NCBI GenBank assembly: GCA_951230915.1 | Contig: OX579635.1 | Location: 40,858,001 to 40,922,000, forward strand | DNA from: Antitrichia curtipendula | Taxonomy: Eukaryota > Streptophyta > Bryopsida > Hypnales > Leucodontaceae | DNA length: 64,000 bases | Direction of reading: 5' to 3' | In this document: piece by piece, positions 46,411 to 58,847 of the stretch | Position numbering within the stretch: position 1 is the first letter of the stretch | Layout: each line of letters starts with the position of its first letter | Made by a program: the position numbers and the translations under genes | The notes under the pieces: model-generated | The model's database searches: none | Told to the model about the DNA's origin: nothing | The model's input: the letters and a program-made list of their open reading frames with translations, nothing else

Positions 46411-46514
46411 GGAATTTCATTAAAATGGCATATTCCATATGCCATTTTCATACCGCACGGACTAAACCATAAAAGTGCCAAAGTTGTGGAATGGTGCCAT
46501 TTTAAAGAAATTCC
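46411..46514. mobile_element. Short family A MITE
   Basis: It starts GGAATTTCATTAAAATGGCA and ends GCCATTTTAAAGAAATTCC. It adjoins the start of the BURP3 downstream flank. Confidence 0.75.
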
Positions 46515-47809
46515 ATTTCGAACAGCACGATATATATGCGAGATTGCCGATCTGGTGAAGTCGCGGATGCACTCAGGAATCCGGTTAGTCATCTATTGAT
46601 TCTATTCGAATAAGGAAAATACGACCATTGCTACAGGTTTTCACCAAGGGCTGAAACACCCGCATTTCAATTCTTGTTAGTAGCTTTGAACTTTGATCGA
46701 GTCCTTCAAAGCACAATCACAAATGTCGGAGTAAACTAACTCTGGTCATGAATGTGTGCATTGCTACAGGAGCTAGGAAATAATTTGGAATTGCAGTCAC
46801 GATGGCAGCTTCGATTATGAGCACCTCCGAATTTATTCAAGTGAATTCCCTCGGGGCCAATTTCCGTGGCATGTCTGCGGCATGTCACTTGTAACATATA
46901 GCTGAAGGAGAGGCCGGAAATCCTCTGACACTGCCTATCTTCAAGCTGTAATCCTCTGGGAATTCAACTGAAGTACTGAATTGTACTGAACTCAATTGAA
47001 ACGTACAGCACTAGCTCCGAAGCAAAAAGTACCTAGGCTTTGCAAAAGAACATTATTCACTCCCGAGTGTGATTGTTCTCATTGACCACAAGGTAGATAT
47101 TTGAAAACGAAAATTACAGCTTCTGTCAATCCATATTTGTTGTCAGGGGCCATATACATATAACAAGAACACGATTCAATTTGAAGCCACTGATAGCTGT
47201 GTACAACAAAAGGGTCCAGTTTATTCACACAAAAGTAACTGAATGGTCATCAATCTGGCCCAGATGATTCACATTAGTTATACATGCACCCCATTGAAAG
47301 CTTAAATTGTCAAGCTCCGACAAAGAATCCTTGCCAATATCCAAACTTTCAGTTAGCAAGGACTATCCGGCCTCTCGACTACCATAAGCCTAGGTCCTGA
47401 CGTGCAATTATTAAAAAAACTAGCCGACTCCACGAATCCCAATCGCAACCATCCTCTTACAAGGGCTCGGCAACCTCAATCGTGACCACCCCAATCACTC
47501 GATCTGTGGAAAGAGGTCGTCCATGCCATGGCAATTGAATGATAGCAACGGATTCGCACACACTGCACACCTCCAGACGTGCACTGAAAGACGACAAAAT
47601 CACACACACAAAACAATCACTTTTGACATATCAAACTTCACCACTCCCACCACAAGTACGTACTGTACGTGCGTGCGGTAGGAAGCGACGATCCTCACTG
47701 CTGCTGATTCTATCCCCCAGCCAGAAGGCAGTCCCACACACAATGGATAGAGCTGCAGGCGATGAGGGGAGTACATTTCCGATCAGCAGCCAGCGGTAGA
47801 ACTGCTCGA
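46515..47809. other. 3' flank of BURP3, non-coding
   Basis: It aligns with the flank of BURP1 at about 3840-5190, including TGCGAGATTGCC near 3858 and 46537 and the GGACTATCCGGCCTCTCGAC block near 4731 and 47361. No gene was recognised. Confidence 0.6.
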
Positions 47810-49110
47810 TCACTCCATCTGGGCGTCGGCGTCGTCAGTGGTGGGTACGAAGACCAGGTCCGAATCGACCAGCCAATGGCACGCCTCGTCGCCGCGGGGA
47901 ATGTGGAGCGCATTGAAGGCTGGGTGGGTGCTCAGCCACAGGGAAGTGTCAATGTGGCACACGCCCACCGCTTGGATGGCGGCGTTGGAGGCACTGGTCT
48001 AGAGTGTGGCGGTGATCACTTTGGTTCCCGTCACGCGGTGGCAATAGTAAAGGGACGATGGGAAGTTCAGCACGTGGCACACCACGATCTTCTGGCCCTC
48101 GGCCACAGAGCCTTTGCGGAAGCCCGTGATGGTGACGGGGGCCTTTGAATTGGCAGCACTGGGACGAGCGCTGGCGTGTTGCTGGTGGACAGCACCTTCA
48201 CCTTGGAGCCGAGTTCGGAGGAGACGAACTTGGCCACGGCGGCGCTGGAGGCGGCGCAGGTCATCTTCTCTCCGGGCAGCGCGCCGTAGCCGCACAAGTA
48301 CGCGGCGGTGGCCGTGGCCGTGGCCAGTTCGCTGTTGAGAGCTAGGCCAAAGTGGCGGAGGAGTGCCAACGAGTTGGAGGAGGTGAGTGCGGGCATCTGG
48401 CTGGCGGAGGACTCCGTCAGAAAGTCCCTCTTTGGGGCGTCGTCGCGTAGGTTTGCGTCGAGCGACATCTGGCCGCCCACCACCAGAGCGGACTCTAGGA
48501 AGAAGTCTTTCTGGATGTCATTAACGGTGCTGATGGAGTGGTCGCGTTGGACGCCGGAGGCCTTGGAGGACGTTGTTTGGAGGGTGCTGTCGACGCAGAC
48601 CAGCCCATTGGAGCTGCAAATAGCAGCCACTTTCGCAGCGTCCGTTCGGTCAGCGGTGGAGACGGGTCTCGCTCCGGTCACCTGCCAGTGCATGAGAATG
48701 AACATCACGATCAGTGAATGGAACAAATCCATCGATCGGTAGAAGCTTTCGATTGCACTCATGCCCACTGCTAATTATCACAAGCAATCGTTGCACATGC
48801 CATTGAGAGCAAACTGATCAGCGCAATCACATGACTGGTTCGTGATCATCAAATTTCATTAGTTTTGCAATTCATCGATCGAGAACATGCATGCATGACT
48901 TGCTAGCTACATGAAATGAGAGCATGTAGCTACCTTCTGAATCCTCAATAGTAGGCAAAGCACAGCTAGCAATCTAGAAGTCAATGGGTGTGACGAAAAT
49001 AATGGAATTCAGTCTATCCATCGAGTGCATGATCAACTACTTACAGTCGTGGCCGCGATTATGATGAAGATGGCCTGCAAGGCGACCATCAAGCTCCACT
49101 GCTTAGCCAT
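47810..49110 (-). pseudogene. BURP3: BURP-domain gene with frameshift and stop
   Basis: The exon structure matches BURP1: 49110-49045 (MAKQWSLMVALQAIFIIIAA signal) and 48681-47810, with the GTAAGT donor and CTGGCAG acceptor intact. Two lesions were found. One T is missing near 48165 (GTCCC where the others have GTTCCC), which shifts the frame before the Cys-His part. In the restored frame a CAG codon has become TAG at about 48000-48002, between the second and third Cys-His pairs. The first half of the domain remains open, so a truncated protein is possible, but it would lack the hallmark repeats. Confidence 0.9.
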
Positions 49111-49252
49111 GAAGTGCGTGAGCAAGGGGTGCAAGTAGCAGAAATAGACAAGGAATGATAAAAAACAAGCACACTGAGGCGCAGAGACGACAACCAAAGT
49201 GTACATGCAAGTAAGGGAAGGCAGTGTGATTGGGAATGCAGGGTGGCCTTGA

Positions 49253-49259
49253 CTTTATA
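49253..49259 (-). promoter_or_regulatory. TATA box of BURP3
   Basis: TATAAAG on the minus strand lies 143 bp before the ATG at 49110, at the same place as in BURP1 and BURP4, followed by the conserved CCTGCATTCCCAATCACACT. Confidence 0.65.
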
Positions 49260-51082
49260 GGTAACTTAGCCGCCCTCAAATGGTTAATTACTAGTTGTTT
49301 CATTTTCATGTTTCTTGGCTTCTTCTTGCTAGCTACTTGTCAAAGGCCAGCGTCCCAGCTAGAATGGATCATTCTTGGCCGGCCCCCTCTAGCGTGCTGT
49401 GTCCCCGTCCTGCAGCCGCTTGATTAATTGATCAGTCGCTTGATTGATCGACCATGGATCGGTGATGATTCCAGGTCAGAACTGCGTCAAAATTGACAAC
49501 AACTTTCAGATCGATCTGTTTGTAAGCTTGGTCAACTTTGGGGCCCAGTTTAATTGCAGCAGACGATAGAATTGTAGCGTGATCTGGGTAAAAAGCAATC
49601 CCCTTGTGCAGGGCTGTCTCCATGAGAGGTATATTGGTTCATTGCATTGGTGCATGCAGTTGGCACTATGGGTCATGGGGAGCAGCCGCCCACCTGCAAT
49701 GCCACCTACATTGCTGTTCCTGATGTGAGTTCTGATCGACCTGTCTCCGTTTTTAATCTTCCTGTTTGATTCTTTGCGCTTGGGATATTATCTATCCGGC
49801 CATGTGATATGGTTGCATGTTGTCATGCAGTTTTACCCTTGATTAGTTTAAATTGCACTCCCGATTGAGGTGGAATCAAATGCCCAATCACTTAATGTCT
49901 AGCTAACTGCAGGACCACACGATTGACGATCCCTCTTGTACGGATGATTCAGAGTGACCCTTTTTCAGTCCAAATACATGGAATCAGACAGCAATGGTAC
50001 TAGTAGGACGCTGGCGTTCGCAGTAAGCGCTTAACCTAAGTCAGAATTCAATTTGATGTCGGCGTTTGATGGTCGCCGTATTAAACTTGCACAGATTTAT
50101 TTTTCGCTACACAAGTTCTAGCTATAACAGGTCGAAACTCGAAAGGCATGCATGATCTGCATGCCTTGGTTAAAATTGGATGATCGTTGGATAATTTAAT
50201 TCCCACACACTAGATCGATTGGAACACAGAGCTAGTTGTTGTTTTACTCGTTTGAATCACCTGTCAAGTTTTATTTTTGCAATGCCGTTTGTCAAAATTA
50301 ATTAGTCCGTGAGCAAAAATTGTGACATTTAACTACTTAAAATACACCCAAGCTCTTCTTAAGGCTCGCCACCCTTCAAACACTGGATCGAGACGGTCAT
50401 GTGGATTGGACTGCAGATTTTTGTTTTGTTCAATTCCCGCGAGCTTACGGCACATGTATGTTGCAAAACTTTCAGTCCTTGGCACGTTAAACCCCATCTT
50501 CACCTTGAACTTCACGGACGGATGTCGTAGTGAACACTGTTTCGATCAATCAGGCAGTACTAACAACTCGATCGACTGACAACCAAGACTCTTAAATTAA
50601 TTTGAAAACTCGTATTCCAAGAGCTGTAATTGCAAAAACATCGGATCATAATTAAGCTGATTGTTTCTATCACTGGTACTTATACAATTATGCATGATTG
50701 AGGCAAATGTGGGCATTGGTTACCTTTGACTGTCCGAGCTTCATTGGAAATTGGTCGCAAGCATTTTCAATGATAACTGTGGCACTGATCGAGACAGACA
50801 TTAATATAATAATTAATGTTTGGTAAAAACTCATTCAAGTAATTACTTGTTTCCATTTTCTGATTGAAAGTGGCGACGTCAGATGAATTTCACTTCCAAA
50901 TGTTGACTGATTGCTATAATTATAATGGATAAGCGATCGCTTACACACACAACGTACTCAAATGGAGTCCCCCATAATTCCATCAACAGAAATTGTGTTG
51001 AGTGTCAAATAACTCAAATTAAATGATTACCTTTTGCACACAATTTACTTTGGAATCCGATGATTTATTTTTTTAGCACTTA
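49260..51082. other. Upstream flank of BURP3 and spacer
   Basis: To about 50250 it is homologous to the upstream DNA of BURP1. A block near 50826 matches 10398-10445 in direct orientation. No gene was recognised. Confidence 0.55.
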
Positions 51083-52241
51083 GGGCTGATTTATACTTAG
51101 GGCCGGATTGAAGGCCAGCTGAAACTCTCCAAGTTTGAAGTTTGAACCAATAGGATCACTCAATTTCTCTCAATCCGGCCCAAGGGATTTATACTTGAGG
51201 CCGGATGGAACCATCACTTATCCTACGTTTCGCTTTAGGTGGCATGATTTGGGTGCCAAACCATCCGGCCCCAAGGGACTGAAGGGAGCAATCGGGACGA
51301 GGTTTTGGATGACCCGAACTCCCATCTTAGGCTGGATGGAGCCCCTCCGTTGGAATGTACAAATCTCCACCGTCTATTCTTTTGTTTTTTGTTTTTTTTA
51401 TTACATGTTCTCAAGAAACTTCCTCCCATCTACATTGCTGAAATTTTGGGGCTTTGCTGTCAATCCTAGGCTTGCTCAATTTAGCAAGCTGCATGTACAA
51501 TAATATGTCAAGAAGCAAATTATTACCCTGTATTCAGAGGCTTAACTGAAGTTAAATTGCAAGCATTATGAAAATGTAAGACCTAACAAGTTTACCAACG
51601 CTGTTTAATATTTGACTGAGTTTGGTAAACTGAATTGATTTAGGTTTTCATTTCAGTACCACATTTTAACTAATGTAACAATAACAATAAGGCCACTTTC
51701 TAACTGGAAGTCAAGCACACTGATTAAATTAATACATAATCTATATTTGCGCACACCAAAATTATTTTATTGTAAGAAGAAAAATGAAAAGTTTCAAAAA
51801 AAATTTAAAAAAGTCACTTCTTCATTTTTGAACTAATAAAAAATAGGAATAGAAAGGATAAAATTATTTAAAGATGAAAAAAAAATTCTATTTTTGAAAT
51901 ACAATAGAAAAAATAATAATAATAATAAATAAACTCTAATATTTTTTTGAAATAGAAAAGAACAAAAGAGAAAAGAAAACATGCATATTTATATATTTTT
52001 TAATTGGGCATTGAGAAAATTCAAGAGTACATGAATTGGAAATTGGACCCTAGAATCCGGCTCAAGGGCTTTACATTAGTTGAAGCCGGATGGAAGAATT
52101 GGAAACTCGGCCCTAGAATCCAACCCAAAGGCTTTACACTAGTTGGGGCCGGATGGAAGAATTGGGGCCAGATTGTGGGCCGGATTGAAGGCAAATCTGG
52201 TTGGCCTTCCATCCGACCCCATGCCAAGTATAAACCGGCCC
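51083..52241. mobile_element. 1.16-kb Harbinger-like element with TTA duplication
   Basis: The left end is GGGCTGATTTATACTT and the right end, in reverse complement, GGGCCGGTTTATACTT. TTA flanks both sides (51080-51082 and 52242-52244). GGCCGGATTGAAGG-like motifs are repeated next to both ends and at 52060-52190. Three-base TTA duplications and G-rich ends fit PIF/Harbinger MITEs. No transposase was seen. Confidence 0.75.
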
Positions 52242-52244
52242 TTA

Positions 52245-55200
52245 AAGTCTATGACCCCAAAAGTTCTATAACCATGCTTTTCACCAAACATCACTCCAAA
52301 TCTGTCATTTTTATCGCAAAAAGCAAACCTTTCAAACCTTTTGTTTCTTTTGCATATTTAGTTGTAGGATCTTGCACTAGTATGAGAATTTGGGAAGAAA
52401 TTTCAAAGGCTTTGACTATGTGAGTTGCAAGATTTTCACCTTTATAGTAAAAAACAATTTTTTTCCCCTATCCAAATTAAAATATAAGATTTTGAATCTT
52501 TTTAATTGGAACTTTTGCACTATAAATTTTGAAATAAGAAAATTTATGGAGGAGAATTGAATTGATAGCTAAGGAAAAAAATAATGCAAAAATAGAAATT
52601 TATTTTTCATTATTTAAAAAATTGCTAAGTAGAAGCCTAGATACATAACTCTTGTATTATATGCAATTACACAAAGGTCAATTAGGGCTAAGTAGCACTA
52701 ATGATAATTTTGTGTATACAAGTGAGAAAATTCCATAATTTTAAGGAGATATTGTTTTTAAATTTAATTTTTAAATAGATTCGTTTAGTAGAGAAAAAGG
52801 TAAATTATACCATTATATAGTATTTTATATTTCATTTGAAACAAAGACCATGCATCATTTTAAGTAATCTATTTTAATCTATTAAATTTTAATAATAATG
52901 CATCTCATTACAAGTGAACCTTGGAGTGAAGTCAATGAACTTACATCCAAAATTCAAGTTTAGAGCATTAATAACAACAATGGCCAAGGTGTCTAAAATC
53001 AATAAATCATACTTGCATTGAGATTATTTGAACTTATAGTAGAAACAAAAGACACATTTAGGTAATCGACTGAAAAAATAAATGTTTCAATGTTTCATCT
53101 ATAGAAATCCACCCTTATTTCACTCTAAATCCTATATTTTAATCTAAAAATAGTTAAAAAAATTCCTTTATAGTGACCTTTTCTTTTTAAGCCCTTTGTA
53201 ATTTTGGTGTACTAATTTATTTCTACATTGTTCAAAATTTTTACTTAAACTAATAAAAAAGGTCTTATTTTTTATCGCACATTGTTTCCAAAAATTCACC
53301 AGTATCAACATCAAGAGGGATCATTAACATTAAAATAGCTTAAAAGACAGGTTTTATTAAAAGTTAGATGAAGAACAAATTAAATTATTTTAAATGTAAA
53401 AAATGTTGGATTGCAATGTTGTATAATTAGTAAAAATAACTTCACAATACATATGAAGAATTGAAACACTATAAATTTTTTTCAAATATCCATACAAAAA
53501 ATTTCCTAACTACATTCTTCTTATTAAAATTAAAATTTATTTGTAGTATTTAGTAATAACAATAAAATCTTAAAATTTTATTAAATGCCCAAACATTTGG
53601 ATAGCTTATCCCATGATATTGAAAAACTTCATGTAATTAGGTTTTTAATGATGTAATTGTCATCAATAAATATTTATTTCATGTGTATGATTACATTTTT
53701 GGATTCCTTCTTAACCGCTAAAGCACCATTGTCCCTTTGGAGGACAAATTGGATTTTGAGCATATACCTATGGTCTCAATTTTTGAAACATTTTATAAAA
53801 ATAGAAAAAATGATTGTCTTTGTGGGAATGTTTCTTTTTTTTCATTTGGTGCCTAGGAACAAAAGTTATGCCCAAATAAGCTCAAAACAAAGGAAATCGG
53901 GCACCAAAAAAGAAATTCAAAAATTTAAATTTTTTAATTTGTTTTTCTTGTAGATTATATTTTAGTCTAAAAGAGAAGCTTTGATTCATTTCATTTGAAT
54001 AACTGATGTGAAAGTTATGGACAATCTTGTTTTTTTGGAGAATCTAAGCATTTTCTTGAAAAAATTACTTATAGGATTCATTTATAAATGCAATTTTTAA
54101 AATAAAAAAAACTAGCTCCACATGATTAAATTTACTTGCTAGAACAATCTCACCATTAGAGTTAGTGCGTTCTAAATCCATCTTATCTATAATTCCATAT
54201 TAACAATTTAGATTTTTATTTTATCTTGTACTTTTTTTTGCTTAACAATTCTTTTTAAGAATGAAAATCAAGTTTTTTTGAAATAAATATTATTTTAGAC
54301 TATCAACTCAATTCCCCAGCATAAAGATTTAAATTTCAAAACTCTATAGTGCAAAAAATATAATTTAAATAGGTTCAATATCAAGAAATGAAGTTTTGCA
54401 ATGTTCAAAATAACTATGGGCAATTTCGTTAAAATGGCGAAATTCCGTAACTTTGGCAGTTTTCATAGTTCAGAGCGGCCGCTCTGAAATGTTCAACTAT
54501 CCTAGATTTCTGAAATCTAAACCTCTTATAGATGTCTGAAATCTACAATAGTCATAGATGTTGCTTTCAAAGTTCAGACCACACGATTTGAAATGTACAT
54601 TGGTGCTAGATTTATGAAATCTGTATAAGACAAAGATTTATGTAATCTATACCCCTCGTAGATGTCACTTTCGCAGTTCAAAGTGGCCGCTCTGAAAATG
54701 GCATACGGAATATGCCATTTTAACGAAATTGTCCATAACTTCTTTTTTTCATTTTAAATGCAGATATCTTGCAATTTGAAATCATTCCATACATTCCTAT
54801 AGTAGTTAGGTATAAAATACTATGATTAGATGTGCCAAAAATCATTTTCAATTTCCTTTACTCTTTGCAATAGAAATAGTAGTGTAAAGTGTTTTGGGGC
54901 CCAAAAAAGGCAGTGATCCTTTAGGGGTTAAAAAAACTATTTACAAGAGTTTTTTACATTAAAACAAATTATATCCTTTATGATTGAACTAAAATGAATT
55001 ATAAATGATTATCATTAGGATCATGTAACATGAAAATTCAGCACCCAGGTCCCGGGAGTAGAAGTAGCTAGATACAAAATCAATGTTGTTATGATGCCTC
55101 ATGGTTATGCACTTGTCCAATTAATCCAAATTAGGATGTCATGAAAAATGATGATATCCTTCAAACTTAAAGTCTATTGAAAAATGGTGTCTTAAATACT

Positions 55201-55424
55201 GCCATTTTAATTTTGAATTGATCACTTTGTATTAATATATTCCAATCATTCTAGTGTGTGAATGGAAAATTTCATTAAAATGGTGGTATTCCATTAGTAC
55301 TACACCGTTTTCCATTCATTTCCCTCTTTAGCTCTAAAGTCTAAGACTGATAGAGACTTCAAAAAGCACTGTCTAAATGTAAAAGTGGCAAGTCTGTAGA
55401 ATACCTCCATCGTAATTAAATTTC
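52245..55424. other. AT-rich spacer, largely inverted relative to 7.8-10.2 kb
   Basis: No gene was recognised. Inverted matches include 52680-52740 with 10040-10120, 53583-53632 with 8513-8560, and 55136-55210 with 7920-8005. Two family A MITEs interrupt it. Confidence 0.55.
54418..54734. mobile_element. Family A MITE, longer form
   Basis: The ends read GGGCAATTTCGTTAAAATGG and CCATTTTAACGAAATTGTCC. The inside has GAGCGGCCGCTC and several TAGATTTCTGAAATCTA-like motifs, as in 2707-3032. Confidence 0.75.
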
Positions 55425-55428
55425 TGTT
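55264..55428. mobile_element. Family A MITE
   Basis: It starts GGAAAATTTCATTAAAATGG and ends close to CCATCGTAATTAAATTTCT. The right end is diverged and sits at the start of the BURP4 upstream flank. Confidence 0.6.
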
Positions 55429-57205
55429 GTGGGAATTAAGTTGTCCAACAATCATTCAAGTTGACCAAGGTATGCAGACTGTGCCTTCCCATCTCTTAGA
55501 GACGTATGTCGCGGAAAATTTGTCTGTGCCAGTTGATGATCAACTTAATTAGCGTCGACATCAAATTGAATTCTGACTGACTAAGTTACTGGCTCACTGC
55601 GAAGGCCAACGTCCGGATACATACCGTACTAGTACGGTCGCTGGTTGATTCTTTGTACTTGGACGAAAAAAGCCTCACTCTGTATGATCCGTGCAAGAGG
55701 GATCGATGATCTTGTGGTCCTGCAGCTCACTAGGCATGACGGAGATTGGGCATTTAATTTCTACCTAGATCAGGAGAACTGCAATTCAAACTAAAATTAA
55801 GAGTAAAACTCCATGACAGCATGCAGCCAGGTCAGTTGCAAGCACAAAAAATCAAGCAGGAAGATTCAAAAATGAGACAAGTCGACCAGAACTCACATCA
55901 GGAACAGCAACGCAAGTGGCAATGCAGGTGGCCATGACCCACAGTCAGTGGCAGCCCAGGCCAATCCCATGCACCAATACAAATGAATCAACACAACGAT
56001 CTTGGAGACAGCCCTGCACAAGGGCGGTTGCTTTTTAGCGAGATTACGATGGAACTCTATCGTCTGCAGCAATTAAACTGGGTCCCGGAGCTGAGCTAGC
56101 TAGCTGCTCACAGATTGATCTCAAAGTCGTTGTCAATTTTGAAGTTGTCAAGAGCCGGCTGGCCCGGAATCATCAATGATCCATGATCGATCAATCAAGC
56201 GCCTGCATAATGGGGACAAAACAGAATATTGAACGAAACAACAAAAATTGGCAATCAGTTCAATCCACATGACCGTCTGTACCCAGGTTTGATGCATATT
56301 GCACGGTGGCAAGCCTTAAGAAGAGCTCGGTGCACCTTAATTAATGGAGTATCACAATTTTGGCTCAAGGACTTATATTGACGAACGTTCGTCATTCCAA
56401 ATCTGTGTTCCGATCAATCTAGTGTGTGGAAATCAAATTGTCCAACGATCATTCTAGTTGACCAAGGCTTGCAGACCGTGCCTTTCGATCTTAGAGATGT
56501 ATGTAGCGGAAACTATATCTGTGCCAGTTTATATTATGAGCATCTTAATTAATTAGCGTCGACATCAAATTGAATTTTGACTTAGCTACTTCCAACCGGA
56601 ATGTAGTCATACAAACCGTAGTAGCGTCGCTGGCTGGTTACATGTACTTGGACTAAAAAAGGTTCCCTCTAATCTGTGAACCTCGCCAGACATGGCGTGA
56701 TTGTAATTGGGCATTTGATTTCTACCTCGATCTGGAGGAGTGAAATTCAAACTCAGGGTAAAAATTTATGACAGCAACCAAGCAAGCAAAATCACATGGA
56801 TAGGTCACAAGGATGGATAGATAATATCCCAAGCACATATTGAAGAATCAAGTATAAAGATTCAAAAATAAGACAAGTCGACCAGAACTCACATCAAGAA
56901 CAGCAATGCAGCAGCAATGCAGGTGGGCGGCTGCTAGCTCCCCATGACCCACAATCAGTGGCAACCCAGGCCAATCGCATGCACCAATAAACCAAATCAG
57001 CATAACTCTCATGGGGACAGGCCTGCACAAGGGGGATTGATTTATACGTAGATCACGATGCAATTCTATCGTCTCCAAGCTAGCTAGCTGCTAACAGATC
57101 GATCCCAAAGTCGTTGTCAATTCTGAAGCAGTCCTGATCCGGAATCATCAGTGATCCATGGTCGATCAATCAACCGCCTGCAGAACGGGGACACAACACG
57201 CTAGC
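55429..57205. repeat. Tandem duplication of the BURP4 upstream region
   Basis: Two direct copies of an upstream block follow each other: about 55429-56235 and about 56425-57205. Shared points include GTTGACCAAGG (55459 and 56457), the GCGTCGACATCAAATTGAAT block (55551 and 56555) and GAATCATCA.TGATCCATG (56169 and 57141). The linking 56236-56395 matches 10640-10760 upstream of BURP2. The other BURP genes have one copy. Confidence 0.75.
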
Positions 57206-57328
57206 GGGGGCCGGGTACTACATGAAAGATCCGTTCTAGCCAGGACAAGTAGCTAGCAAGAGAAAGCCAAGAAACATGAAAATGAAACAATTAGTAATTA
57301 ACCATTTCAGGGCGGTCAAGCAGTTACC

Positions 57329-57336
57329 TATAAATT
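57329..57336 (+). promoter_or_regulatory. TATA box of BURP4
   Basis: TATAAATT lies 151 bp before the ATG at 57488 and is followed by AAGGCCTCCCTGCATTCCCA, conserved with BURP1 and BURP3. Confidence 0.78.
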
Positions 57337-57487
57337 CAAGGCCTCCCTGCATTCCCAATCACACTGCCTTCCTTCACTTCGCTAGCTAGTCGTCTTTTCA
57401 GTGCACTGCGCACAGTGTGCTTGTTTTCGATCATTCCCTGCCTTTTGCTACTACATACACCCCTCGTTCACTCCCTTCGTCTGCAGG

Positions 57488-58847
57488 ATGGCTGAACAGT
57501 GGAGCTTAATGCTCGTCTTGAAGACCCTCTTCATCATTGCCGCGGCCACTACCGTAAGTATTCGATCAAGCACTCACTGGATCGACCGTAATCATTCACA
57601 TTCTTTTATTTTTGTCACGCTGATTGATTTCTAGCTTGCTACCTGCACTGTGCATGCTCTTGAGGATTCAGGAGGTAGCTTCATGCTCTCATTTCATGTG
57701 GCTAACAAGCCATTAGCCATGCATGCATGTTCTCCTCTTCTCGGTCGATGAATTGCGAAGGAAACTAAATTTGATGTTCAGGAACGAGTCATATGATTTT
57801 GATGATTCAATTTGCTCTCACTGGCGTGTGCAACGATTGCTTGTGATAACAACCAGACAGTGGGCATGCATTTAATAGAAAGCTCCTATCGCAGACGGAG
57901 TCGGAAAGTCAACTAATTTGTACGTGACTGTGTTTCATTCACTGATCTTGATGTTCATTCTCATGCACTGGCAGGTGACCGGAGCGAGACCCGTCTCCAC
58001 CGGCGACCGAACGGACGCTGCGAAAGTAGCTGCTATTTGCAGCTCCAATGGGCTGGTCTGCGCCGACAGCACCCTCCAAACAACGTCCTCCAAGGCCTCC
58101 GGCGTCCAACGCGACCACTCCATCAGCACCGTTAACGACATCCAGAAAGACTTCTTCCTGGAGTCCGCTCTGGTGGTGGGCGGCGAGATGTCGCTCGACG
58201 CAAACCTACGCGACGACGCCCCAAAGAGTGACTTCTTGACGGAGTCCTCCGCGAGACAGATGCCCGCACTCACCTCCTCCAACTCGTTGGCGCTCGTCCG
58301 CCACTTCGACGTGGCTCTCAACAGCGAACTGGCCACGGCCACGGCCACCGCCGCGTACTTGTGCGGCTACGGCGCGCTGCCCGGAGAGAAGATGACCTGC
58401 GCCGCCTCCACTGACGCCGTGGCCAAGTTCGTCTCCTCCGAACTCGGCTCCAAGGTGAAGGTGCTGTCCACCAGCAACACACCGGTGCTGGTTTCCGGCG
58501 CCGCCACTTCGAAGGCCCCCGTCACCATCACGGGCTTCCGCAAAGGCTCGGTGGCCGAGGGCCAGAAGATCGTGGTGTGCCACGTGCTGAACTTCCCGTC
58601 ATCCCTTTACTACTGCCACCGCGTGACGGGAACCAAAGTGATCACGGCCACGCTCCAGACCAGTGCCTCCAACGCCGCCATCCAGGCGGTGGGCGTGTGC
58701 CACATCGACACTTCCCTATGGCTGAGCACCCACCCGGCCTTCAACGCGCTCCACATTCCCCGCGGCGACGAGGCGTGCCATTGGCTGGTCGATTCGGACC
58801 TGGTCTTTGTGCCCATCATTGACGCCGCCGACGCGCGGATGGAGTGA
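57488..58847 (+). CDS. BURP4: secreted BURP-domain protein (2 exons, intact)
   Basis: Coding exons are 57488-57553 and 57975-58847, with a 421-bp phase-0 intron (GTAAGT donor, CTGGCAG acceptor), giving 312 residues. Exon 1 encodes the signal peptide MAEQWSLMLVLKTLFIIAAA. Exon 2 has FFLESALVVGG at residue 82, the GEKMTCA stretch near residue 159, and the BURP hallmark CH-x10-CH-x26-CH-x24-CHW from about residue 224. The charged, Thr/Ser-rich link between signal and domain is short (about 60 residues), so the protein is close to a minimal BURP type. It is secreted or vacuolar by family precedent. No lesion was seen. Its length equals that of BURP1, and these two are the working members of the four-copy cluster. 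Confidence 0.94.

Noticed and set aside
47762..48742. Plus-strand open frames over BURP3
   Set aside because: They are antisense shadows of the BURP3 pseudogene.
52004..52423. Open frame of 139 residues with repeated GPRIQ.KGFTLV
   Set aside because: It lies across the end of the Harbinger-like element and is produced by its inner repeats.
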